Assembly (NCBI GenBank): GCA_040768125.1
Contig: JAXGNG010000003.1
Span: 248,001-312,000, forward strand
DNA from: RBG-16-49-21 sp040768125
Lineage (GTDB): Bacteria; Spirochaetota; UBA4802; UBA5550
DNA: 64,000 bases
Direction: 5' to 3'
Shown piece after piece: positions 42,507-50,178 of the stretch. Under the pieces are notes generated by a model that was not told where the DNA came from, searched no databases, and saw nothing but the letters and a program-made list of their open reading frames with translations. Made by a program: the position numbers and the translations under genes. Each line of letters starts with the position of its first letter. Position 1 is the stretch's first letter.

Positions 42507-43900
42507 AAAATCAGCGCCTCGCTGTTTTTATTGCCCTCTGCGCCCTGGTCATGCTGTCCGATCCCGGGAGGACCCTGCGGGCGGCTCCCACGCCTGCACG
42601 GCTCGCCCTTCCTCCCGTATCCGCTTCCCTTCTCGACAACGGCATACGCTTTTTCCACGTGCGGGACGAACTGCCCATGGTGACGGTCACCCTGTCCTCG
42701 GGCTTCGGCAGGCTCTACGAGGACCGGGAATCCGCCGGTCTCTCGGACCTCCTTGCCATGACCATGTCCCTCGGGGGCTCGGCGGCCTATCCCGGGGGCG
42801 CCCTCCATGAGAGGGTGGACTCAATGGGGGGGCGCCTGTCGGTCTCGGCGTCATGGGAGAGCGTCACGATATCGATCAAGGTCCTTGATCGCTTCAGGGA
42901 GGAGGCCTTCGCCATCGCGGCGGATCTCGCTGCGAGGCCGAACCTTGAACCCGGGTATATAGAGAACGCGAAGGGCCTTGTCGTCGACGCGATAAAGAGA
43001 AAGTATGACGATCCCGCCGACCTCGCCTTCGAAAAGGCGAGGGAGCTGATTTTCGGCGGCAATGGATACGGCGCCGTTCCCACGGAGGAGTCCGTCCGCT
43101 CCTTTTCCCCCGGGCGAGTTCGCGAGGCATGGAAAACGCATTTTGCAGGGCGGAACATCATGATCGGCGCGGTCTCGCCCATGGAGGGCCGGGATGCCGA
43201 GGCGCTCTGCCGCAGGCATTTTTCCCGCATCGAGGCGGGTGAACCCGTGCGCTACGGGGTGGACCTCCGGGCTGTACGGGAACGGGTCTCGGCCGCGCGG
43301 GGGAAGGTGTTCTTCATCAAAAAAGACATCCCGCAGTCAACCCTGGTCGTCGGCACCGTAGCCCCCGACATCAGGCACGGGGGCGTGTACGCCCTGGAGT
43401 TGATGAATTACGTCCTCGGCGGCGGTTCGTTCAGCTCGCGATTGATGGAGGAAATACGCGTGAGGAGAGGCATGGCCTACGCGGTGCAGTCGGTATACCG
43501 TCCGCGCCGCGATACCGGGGTGTTTCTCGCCTACGCCCAGACCGAGAGCGGGTATACCGGGGATGTCCTGGGGCTCCTGGTTGATAATATCGAGCGCGTG
43601 GCCCGGGAACCGATCAGGCACGAAGAGCTGGAGTGGTCCCGGGGCGCCATCGCCAACAGTTTCGTGTTTCAATTCGATTCGCCGATGAAGATACTCTCCA
43701 ACAGGATGGAGATCGCGTACAACGGGCTTCCCGATGACTACAACGAAACATACCTCGACCGCATCAACGGTGTCGATGCGGGGGCCATCCTCTCGGAGAG
43801 CGGCGGGCTTTTCACGCCTGGCCTGGTGAGGCTCGTGGTGGGACATCCCTCGGTCGCGACGGACCTGGAGCGTTTCGGTGAGGTTGTCCACATGGAATGA
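42503..43900 (+). CDS. M16 family protein, non-catalytic subunit
   Basis: A 465-residue protein with a signal peptide (about 8-28). The M16 fold is recognisable, but the HxxEH site reads AGLSDLLAMTMSLGG, with no His or Glu ligands. The C-terminal RxxxxY substrate clamp (EIRVRRGMAYAVQSVYRPR) is kept. This is the known split: one zinc subunit plus one inactive subunit forming a heterodimer, as in mitochondrial processing peptidase and bacterial pairs. The ATGA overlap supports equal expression with the catalytic partner. Confidence 0.92.
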   Translation: MKNQRLAVFIALCALVMLSDPGRTLRAAPTPARLALPPVSASLLDNGIRFFHVRDELPMVTVTLSSGFGRLYEDRESAGLSDLLAMTMSLGGSAAYPGGALHERVDSMGGRLSVSASWESVTISIKVLDRFREEAFAIAADLAARPNLEPGYIENAKGLVVDAIKRKYDDPADLAFEKARELIFGGNGYGAVPTEESVRSFSPGRVREAWKTHFAGRNIMIGAVSPMEGRDAEALCRRHFSRIEAGEPVRYGVDLRAVRERVSAARGKVFFIKKDIPQSTLVVGTVAPDIRHGGVYALELMNYVLGGGSFSSRLMEEIRVRRGMAYAVQSVYRPRRDTGVFLAYAQTESGYTGDVLGLLVDNIERVAREPIRHEELEWSRGAIANSFVFQFDSPMKILSNRMEIAYNGLPDDYNETYLDRINGVDAGAILSESGGLFTPGLVRLVVGHPSVATDLERFGEVVHME

Positions 43901-43958
43901 CAGGGCAGTCGAGGGAATATCCCCGAGGGGCGAGATGGTCGCCCCGGGGGCTTTCGAG

Positions 43959-44411
43959 ATGCGTGGCATGATGGAAGAGGGCAGGGTCGTTACAGCGGAG
44001 AAGGGCAAAATCCTGGTCGAGGTAGAGGCCGGCGACTCATGCGAGGGGTGCGCCATGGGGCATTCCTGCGTTCTCATGGAGGGCGCGCGCCGCAGGAGAA
44101 TATGGATGGAGAATACCCTGGGAGCCCGTGTGGGTGACCGGGTACGGTTCGACATCCATCCCGGGGCGGTGATGCTTGGATCAGCCCTTCACTACGCCCT
44201 TCCCGTGGCGCTGCTCCTGGTGGGTATTGTCGCCGGGTCGCTCCTGGGCCCCCGGGCGGGCCTTGAGTCAGAGATCGCCTCCATTGCCGGGGGCGTGGTC
44301 GGGATTGCCCTTTCCGCGCTCCTCGTGGCCGTCTTTTCGGCCCTGGCCCGGAAAAAAACCGTTCTCGTTCCCCGTCTTCTCGACATTCTTCCCGATCAGG
44401 ATGAAAATTAA
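43959..44411 (+). CDS. RseC/MucC-family positive regulator-like membrane protein
   Basis: From ATG at 43959 the protein has about 150 residues. The N-terminal soluble domain contains SCEGCAMGHSC, a four-Cys cluster typical of RseC, followed by NTLGARVGDRV. Two TM helices (about 75-95 and 105-130) sit in ALHYALPVALLLVGIVAG and SIAGGVVGIALSALLVAVF. RseC proteins act in sigma-E control or as reducers of SoxR linked to the Rnf complex; no rnf gene is in the window. Longer readings start inside the preceding gene and lack a ribosome site. Confidence 0.82.
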   Translation: MRGMMEEGRVVTAEKGKILVEVEAGDSCEGCAMGHSCVLMEGARRRRIWMENTLGARVGDRVRFDIHPGAVMLGSALHYALPVALLLVGIVAGSLLGPRAGLESEIASIAGGVVGIALSALLVAVFSALARKKTVLVPRLLDILPDQDEN

Positions 44412-44524
44412 TGCCCGGGAGGGCTTAACAGCCCCGCCCCATGTTCCGACATTAATACAGACGCGCGGGGAGGGGATATCCCAGGGTTCTCACGGCGTGA
44501 TGATATCGTTCAAGGATGAACAAC

Positions 44525-44653
44525 ATGACCAAAAAAGTGATTGATTTAATGAATTACCGGATTGAAAAGACATTGAAGGAAAACGGATTCGAAGTGAAAA
44601 AAGACGACAGAAAAAACATAAAAATATTGATAAAGTTAAGCACTAATGATTAA
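44525..44653 (+). CDS. Small AT-rich gene for a 42-residue protein
   Basis: The frame ATG at 44525 to TAA at 44653 encodes 42 residues: MTKKVIDLMNYRIEKTLKEN, then GFEVKKDDRKNIKILIKLST, then ND. AAGGAT lies eight bases upstream; an ATG at 44516 adds three residues. It is Lys-rich with an amphipathic helix and a final beta strand. Codon use is AT-rich, unlike the flanking genes. I recall similar short proteins (IDLxxYRIEKxLKxxGF) from other bacteria but know no function. It lies between the RseC-like gene and greA. Confidence 0.72.
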   Translation: MTKKVIDLMNYRIEKTLKENGFEVKKDDRKNIKILIKLSTND

Positions 44654-44837
44654 CTTGTGAGGGGGATGTTGCGCAGGCGTCCCCTGCCAGACGCGGGACG
44701 GTTCGGTTCCTCCATCCCGCAAGTTCCTTGCCGGATTCGTGCAACGCGATATGACCTTCTATGATTTCCCCGACGTCCGGGGAGGGGTTTACCGTTGCGC
44801 CGGGATGCCGGTCCACTTTTCACGGGGGTAACGCCAG

Positions 44838-45338
44838 ATGTCACAAGACCTTGAGGCAAAACGTCAGATGGTCCGCGAGGAGCTTGACAAGCTGAACCAT
44901 GAATACAAGGTCGAGATACCCAAGCGGATTGCTGAAGCCCGGGCCTACGGCGACCTGAAGGAAAACGCGGAATATCACGCCGCGAGGGAGCGCCAGGGGT
45001 TTGTACAGGCGAGGATCGCCCAGCTCAACGCGCAGCTCGCCCAGCTGAAAGAGATGAACATCGACGAAATACCCGATGACAGGATCGCTTTCGGTTCACA
45101 CGTGACGGTGGTGGACCTTGACGGCGACGATCGCGTTGAATTTCAATTCGTCGCGCCCAACGAGGTCGATCCCTCGTCGGGGAAAATTTCCCTTTCATCG
45201 CCCATAGGCGCCGCTCTCCAGGGCAAGAAGGCGGGAGATCAGGTCGAGGCGGTCATACCGGCGGGGAAGAGGCGGTACTTCATCGAAAAGCTGCTCACCA
45301 TACAGGGAAATCTGTTCGAAAAGAAATACAAGGGATGA
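44838..45338 (+). CDS. greA: Transcription elongation factor GreA
   Basis: Rescues backtracked RNA polymerase by stimulating transcript cleavage. The 166-residue protein has the coiled-coil N-terminal domain with the acidic tip ARAYGDLKENAEYHAARERQ, and the FKBP-like C-terminal domain (GAALQGKKAGDQVEAVIPAG). The tip Asp and Glu needed for cleavage are present. The ATG follows GGGGG. It is followed by tRNA-Ala on the other strand. Confidence 0.97.
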   Translation: MSQDLEAKRQMVREELDKLNHEYKVEIPKRIAEARAYGDLKENAEYHAARERQGFVQARIAQLNAQLAQLKEMNIDEIPDDRIAFGSHVTVVDLDGDDRVEFQFVAPNEVDPSSGKISLSSPIGAALQGKKAGDQVEAVIPAGKRRYFIEKLLTIQGNLFEKKYKG

Positions 45339-45382
45339 AACTCCCGGGCCGCGGCGCCTTCGCGCATGCGGTCCCGCGAATG

Positions 45383-45455
<73 letters not shown>

Positions 45456-45637
45456 GTTGCGGAATTTTCTGATAGTGGAAGGGCCTATTTTTGTCAATAT
45501 TATTTTTTGAGCACTTCAAGATAAATACAGCGATGATTATCCTTCCCCTGATCAGCCTCCGTTCTTCCGGCAACCCGGTCCGGCCGGCTCCTCCGAGGCG
45601 CGGCGACGTTGATTTCTGCCCCGCGGCAAATACCATC

Positions 45638-45666
45638 TTGACAGATGTTCCCGAGGGTGCTAAGCT
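45638..45666 (+). promoter_or_regulatory. Promoter candidate for TPR-Mrr / NTE-like cluster
   Basis: TTGACA at 45638-45643 and TAAGCT at 45661-45666, spaced 17 bases, precede ATG at 45700 with a GAGG-type ribosome site between. The leader would be about 27 bases. Confidence 0.6.
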
Positions 45667-45699
45667 TTGCCGACACTACGAGGAGGGTGGTGAGGCCCG

Positions 45700-47052
45700 A
45701 TGATATTCACCTATGTCGTCGTCTTTTTATTCGTCATTCTTCTGGCGATGATCGTGATGTACATCCTCCAGACATTCGTCATTCCCCGGAGGATCGACGA
45801 GATCGCCCAGATGATCGAGGCGGGCCAGACGCGCCAGGCGATCAAGAAGCTCACCGACCTCCTTGAAAAGGACGACCGCAACTCCTACGCCCACTATCTC
45901 CTGGGCGAGGCCTATCTCAGGGAGAACAACGTCAAGTTCGCCATCGTCGAGTTCCGCCAGGTCCTCAAGTACGGTCGGTACGGCGACAAGTTCAGCGAGG
46001 CCGACGTCCGCTCGAAGCTCGCCAGGCTCTACCGGGACCAGAACTCCATCGAGGACGCCAAGGGGGAGTTTCTTATCCTCACCAAGCTCGAGCCCGACAA
46101 TTTCGAGAATTACTTCGAGCTGGGGTCGATCTATTTCCGCACCGGCGCCCTCGAGCGCGCCACGGCCTTTTTCAAGAAGAGCGTGTCACTCAACCCGCGC
46201 CACGACCAGTCGCATTATTATCTCGGCCAGATTTATTACCAGAACAACCTCTATCCCGACGCGAAGCAGTCGTTTATCGAGGCGATCAAGGTTGACGCGG
46301 CGAATTACAGGGCCCACTACTATCTCGGCCTGGTCCTGCGGCAGATGGGAGACTACGAGTGGGCCGTAAAGGAATTCGAGACAGCCCAGAGGAGCGAGGA
46401 ACTGAAGGTAAAGTGCTTCCTCGCGAAGGGATCCTGCCATATGCAGAAGGGCCTCCTGCCGAAGGCAATGATGGAATTCGAGCGGGGGCTCAAGTTCGCC
46501 AGGAAGGGGAGCGATACGGAGCTCGGCCTCCGCTACTACCTTGCCGAATGCCATGAAAAGACCCGTGATCTCCATTCCGCAATCTACCAGTGGGAAAAGA
46601 TCGCCGAAACGAAGCCGAATTTCCGGGATGTCCAGCTGAAGCTGAAGAACTACGCCGAGTTCCGCCAGGACGACCGGATAAAGGACTTCATGATATCCGG
46701 ACTTTCGCAGTTCGAGCACACCTGCCGGAAGATCGTCGAGGCGATGAACTTCAACATCACCGACATCAACATCATAAGCGACACCGAAATCGAGATGATC
46801 GTCACGGAGAGCGAGGGGAAATGGCGCAATACCCGGCAGACGAACCGGATCATCAGGATTCTGAGGACCACGGATACGGTGCAGGAGAAATTCCTCAGGG
46901 GGATTTACGAAAACATGAAGATGAAGAACGCGACCCGCATCATCATCATCACCACGGGTGATTACGCGCAGTCCGCAATCGACTTTTCCAACACCAGGCC
47001 GATCGAGCTCTACGGCAAAAACGAGCTGATCAACATGCTGAGAAAATTTTAA
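45700..47052 (+). CDS. Membrane-anchored TPR protein with Mrr-like C-terminal domain (paralogue 1)
   Basis: A 450-residue protein. One N-terminal TM helix (residues 3-26, VVVFLFVILLAMIVMYIL) is followed by about eight TPRs (35-340; for example FENYFELGSIYFRTGALERA). The C-terminal 110 residues (RKIVEAMNFNITDINII, IIRILRTTDTVQEKF, ATRIIIITTGDYAQSAIDF, IELYGKNELINML) follow the strand order of the Mrr/restriction-endonuclease-like fold, ending in the typical IxLxxxxEL strand. The nuclease residues are absent: the Asp position reads Glu and the QxK motif reads RIL. It probably recognises DNA or a nucleotide, or is purely structural. A paralogue lies at 52419. Confidence 0.75.
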   Translation: MIFTYVVVFLFVILLAMIVMYILQTFVIPRRIDEIAQMIEAGQTRQAIKKLTDLLEKDDRNSYAHYLLGEAYLRENNVKFAIVEFRQVLKYGRYGDKFSEADVRSKLARLYRDQNSIEDAKGEFLILTKLEPDNFENYFELGSIYFRTGALERATAFFKKSVSLNPRHDQSHYYLGQIYYQNNLYPDAKQSFIEAIKVDAANYRAHYYLGLVLRQMGDYEWAVKEFETAQRSEELKVKCFLAKGSCHMQKGLLPKAMMEFERGLKFARKGSDTELGLRYYLAECHEKTRDLHSAIYQWEKIAETKPNFRDVQLKLKNYAEFRQDDRIKDFMISGLSQFEHTCRKIVEAMNFNITDINIISDTEIEMIVTESEGKWRNTRQTNRIIRILRTTDTVQEKFLRGIYENMKMKNATRIIIITTGDYAQSAIDFSNTRPIELYGKNELINMLRKF

Positions 47053-47066
47053 CCGGGCATCCCTCC

Positions 47067-48905
47067 ATGGACGCCACCGGCACGATCCTGTCTTCAATCC
47101 CGCTCTTCCGCCACCTGCTTGAAGAAGAGATAGAGAGCCTCCGCCGAATCGGCAGGGTGGCGGCGATCCCCGCGGGCCGTCAGTTTGACATCAAAAAGGT
47201 GAACTCCCTCAACGTGGTCCTCAGGGGCGCCTTCGAGATCGAGTCCATGGGGAACACGGACGTGGTCTACCTCGCTCCGGGTTCCTTTTTTGGCGCAGTT
47301 CCCTTCACCGAAACGCGCCAGGCGGGGAAGGTGCGCGCCCTGGTGGATTCAACCGTGATGATGTTCGGCACCGAGGAGATGTACCGTTTTTTCCTGATGT
47401 CCTACAAGTGCCTGCGCGGTTATCTGAAAATACTTCCCCGTACGGGCTTCCGCGTGTCGGAAATCGGCAGGGATTACTTCGGCGGGGACACCAGGATCGT
47501 CACGGTGTACGGCCCCTCTCCCCTCTCGGGTAAAACGTACCTGGCGTCGCTCCTGGGCGGCGCATTGAGGAAAAGCGGGAAAACGCTTCTCCTTGATCTC
47601 TCCTACACCGGTGAAAGCCTTTTCAACCATTTCGAGATGAAGATCGCCGCTCCCATCTCCCATCGCCCGGAGGACGGTCCCGCCCTTGAAAAGATGATAA
47701 GCGAAAGGATCGAAAGTGTCGACGAATCCCTGGACTGCCTTAACGTGGCGCACGGATCCAAGGTCAGGGTCAATCCAGACATCGTGTCTCCCCTTCTCTT
47801 CGTTCTTTCCCGGGTGTACCGCCACATCGTCATTGATTGCGGCGACGCAGATCCCGATCTCCGCAACCGGGTCTTCGGGCTTTCGGACAGGATATTCACG
47901 GTGGTCAGGAGCCGGAAGGATCCCCGCCTGGCCTTCGAGTGCTTCGACGGGCAGTTGAAGGAGGGGCAGAGGGTCTATTACGTGCTCAATGAGCGTTTCG
48001 CCGGCGCCGTGCCGGAATTCGAGGGGGGGATGGTCCTCGGCGATCACGGAGATCCCGCCCCGGGCGGCGCCAGGGAGCGCGTGCTTCGCTGTGCGGATAC
48101 CGAGGAGGTCGCGCGTCTCGCCTCCCTGGTCACGGCTCCGCGTTCGGCACTTGTCCTGGAAACGGGCCTGCTCTCTTCCCTCTGCTTCGGCGGGCTCCTT
48201 CCCGTCCTCGGGGAATCGGGAAGGCGCTTTGATTGTTATTACGGCTCCGCCTACGGTTTTATCGTCCTTGCCCTGTACCTCAGGAGCGGCGACAACCGGG
48301 AATTCCGCAGGCTCCTCGGAAGGTTCTTCATGGAGGACCGCATGGAGAAGCTACTGGACGTGACCTTCCCCACGGAGCATGTTTACCGGAACAACCTGGC
48401 GCTGAAGCTCGCGGGGGAGATATTCGGCGACAGCCGGGCGGAGACCTTCCGCGACCTCCCCATGGCGATGCTGGGCCATGGCGGGGGAGGAGGACGCAGG
48501 ATTTTCAGCACCGGATATCTCCGCGACCTGGCCGCGGCATCCTTCTGCCTTTATCCCGTCTTCGAGGAGATCGACATTCACGGCGAGTCATGCCACTCGG
48601 GCTATCCCGCGTCAAGGGTCCGCGTCGAGGACATGCTGCGCATCGATGTGGACACCATCGTCTACGCGGCGGTGGAGAACAGGACTCCCCTGCGCCGCCG
48701 AGGCGATGCCATGGCGGGATTTTTTTCCAGGTATCTCGACTTCCTCGAAAGCGTCCCCCGCGGCGAGGACGCCGCGGAGCTTGCCGACGAGCGACTCGTC
48801 ATGGAACTGTCGGAAAGGGAGTTTCGCTTCGAGGGTTTTCTCGATCGCTCCAGGGAGATTGCCGGGAAGCTGGTGGGCAAAGGGCAGCGCCGGGAAAGAC
48901 CCTAG
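47067..48905 (+). CDS. NTE-like protein: cyclic-nucleotide-binding, ParA-like and patatin-like domains
   Basis: A 612-residue protein 14 bases after the TPR gene. Residues about 8-120 form a CNB-like barrel (VVLRGAFEIESMG, LAPGSFFGAVPF). Residues 145-330 are a ParA/MinD-like P-loop domain: Walker A YGPSPLSGKTYLASLLG, LLLDLS, and VIDCGDAD. Residues about 365-590 align with patatin: ALVLETGLLSSLCFGGLLPVL, then FDCYYGSAYGFIVLALY. The oxyanion Gly-run is lost and the GxSxG nucleophile is Ala (A395, codon 48249-48251); the DGG motif reads HSGYP. This order matches animal neuropathy target esterase, where the middle region resembles a degenerate ParA. Here the ATPase looks intact and the lipase dead. 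Confidence 0.72.
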   Translation: MDATGTILSSIPLFRHLLEEEIESLRRIGRVAAIPAGRQFDIKKVNSLNVVLRGAFEIESMGNTDVVYLAPGSFFGAVPFTETRQAGKVRALVDSTVMMFGTEEMYRFFLMSYKCLRGYLKILPRTGFRVSEIGRDYFGGDTRIVTVYGPSPLSGKTYLASLLGGALRKSGKTLLLDLSYTGESLFNHFEMKIAAPISHRPEDGPALEKMISERIESVDESLDCLNVAHGSKVRVNPDIVSPLLFVLSRVYRHIVIDCGDADPDLRNRVFGLSDRIFTVVRSRKDPRLAFECFDGQLKEGQRVYYVLNERFAGAVPEFEGGMVLGDHGDPAPGGARERVLRCADTEEVARLASLVTAPRSALVLETGLLSSLCFGGLLPVLGESGRRFDCYYGSAYGFIVLALYLRSGDNREFRRLLGRFFMEDRMEKLLDVTFPTEHVYRNNLALKLAGEIFGDSRAETFRDLPMAMLGHGGGGGRRIFSTGYLRDLAAASFCLYPVFEEIDIHGESCHSGYPASRVRVEDMLRIDVDTIVYAAVENRTPLRRRGDAMAGFFSRYLDFLESVPRGEDAAELADERLVMELSEREFRFEGFLDRSREIAGKLVGKGQRRERP

Positions 48906-49028
48906 GACATTTTTTGCGGTGATCGCCAAAAAACGTATTGATTAATTGCGCGATTCATCGGTCTGTATACGGATGATCGGGGCGGGCCGAAACCGGTTCG
49001 CCGATACCATGAGGGCGAGGTGTACCGG

Positions 49029-49613
49029 ATGAGATCAAAGGCGACCAATGCATTGCAGATCGTGGTGCTCATGACCGGTGCGGTCTACCTCGTAGTGGGC
49101 CTTTCGCTGTTTTTTTCACCCTACCGTATCATGAAGGGGTTTTCCTCTTCATCGGCGGGAAAAGCGCCGGCGGTCGTTGATTATGCCGGTGGGTCCGTCC
49201 CAACGCATGAAATCGACGTTCCGGAACTCACGGAGGAGGATTGGCTCAAGCAGACCGTCAATGACGATATCATATCCCCGCTCTATTACCTGTTCCGCGT
49301 TTTCGCGGCTTTTCTCATGATCGGCGGCATCGCGATGGTCATGCCCCTTTTCGACCCCCTGCGATACCGGGGCCTGATATATTACAACGGCCTGGTCTTT
49401 CCGCTCATCGCGTCGATATCCCTTCTTCTCTTCATCAGGGCCCAGAAGTCGATCAACGTTGAGATCGCCGCCGCTTCCGGCCGTGGGGACACGGCCTGGC
49501 AGGGGGCGCACCTCGTGATGATCGTGTTCACAATACTGTTCGCGATACTCTTCTCCATGAACGCCACCGGGCTTTTCATCACGAAAAAGCAGGCCAGCGA
49601 GGGGAGGGAGTAG
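49029..49613 (+). CDS. Four-TM membrane protein, unknown
   Basis: ATG at 49029 with GAGGTG seven bases upstream gives 194 residues. TM helices lie at about 8-30, 88-110, 122-142 and 165-187. A periplasmic or cytoplasmic loop of about 55 residues after TM1 is acidic and contains PELTEEDWLKQTVND. I recognise no family. It lies between the NTE-like gene and the STAS gene, which has its own promoter, so it may belong to the upstream unit. Confidence 0.7.
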   Translation: MRSKATNALQIVVLMTGAVYLVVGLSLFFSPYRIMKGFSSSSAGKAPAVVDYAGGSVPTHEIDVPELTEEDWLKQTVNDDIISPLYYLFRVFAAFLMIGGIAMVMPLFDPLRYRGLIYYNGLVFPLIASISLLLFIRAQKSINVEIAAASGRGDTAWQGAHLVMIVFTILFAILFSMNATGLFITKKQASEGRE

Positions 49614-49717
49614 CGGAAACGGTTTGCCCCGGTAACCGTATACTCGCTGCGGATGGCGGCGCGTGACCGGCAGGGCCGCCCGGGGCGGAAATTTATGCCT
49701 GAAAACCAATTTATCAA

Positions 49718-49745
49718 TTGACAGGGCGCTCGGTTTTCTGATAAT
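49718..49745 (+). promoter_or_regulatory. Promoter for STAS gene
   Basis: TTGACA at 49718-49723 and GATAAT at 49740-49745, 16 bases apart, both close to consensus. A leader of about 55 bases ends in TAAGGGAG before ATG at 49810. Confidence 0.65.
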
Positions 49746-49809
49746 CGTAACGTCTTATCATGATCGCGGGACTTGATGTTTCGCAGGACTTTTTTTAAGG
49801 GAGATACCT

Positions 49810-50151
49810 ATGAACCTTAACGTGAAGAGGGTTAACAACATCGTCGTGGTGTACCTGACGGGAAGGCTCGATGTTCACCTGTCGGCCGAGATAGAAAAAG
49901 AAATCAATAAAATAATCCAGAACGAGCCGGACACGCATATACTCATGAACCTGAACGATGTGGAATATATGAGCAGTTCAGGCCTGAGGATTTTCGTTTC
50001 AACCATGAGGCTTCTCAAGGAGCAGAAAAGGCTCCTGAAGCTCTGCAACATGAACAGCGCGGTGAAGAAGATCTTCGAGGTGGTCGAGCTTATGGATATG
50101 TTCGACATCTATGACACGGAAGATGAAGCCTTGAAATCGTTCACCAGCTGA
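49810..50151 (+). CDS. STAS-domain anti-sigma factor antagonist
   Basis: A 113-residue SpoIIAA/RsbV-type protein. The core YLTGRLDVHLSAEIEKEI and LNDVEYMSSSGLRIFVST carry the phosphorylatable Ser (56 or 57) before GL. In partner switching, an anti-sigma kinase phosphorylates this Ser and a PP2C phosphatase removes it, freeing the antagonist to release a sigma factor or other target. A PP2C-bearing hybrid sensor is encoded at 29642-32896, a plausible but distant partner. No anti-sigma kinase lies adjacent. Confidence 0.93.
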   Translation: MNLNVKRVNNIVVVYLTGRLDVHLSAEIEKEINKIIQNEPDTHILMNLNDVEYMSSSGLRIFVSTMRLLKEQKRLLKLCNMNSAVKKIFEVVELMDMFDIYDTEDEALKSFTS

Positions 50152-50178
50152 TAAACCCCCGTCGTCCAGTGGTACCCA

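Noticed and set aside
47067..48905. Active patatin phospholipase
   Set aside because: The nucleophile Ser is Ala and the oxyanion and DGG motifs are missing, so the active-enzyme reading was dropped in favour of a pseudo-lipase.
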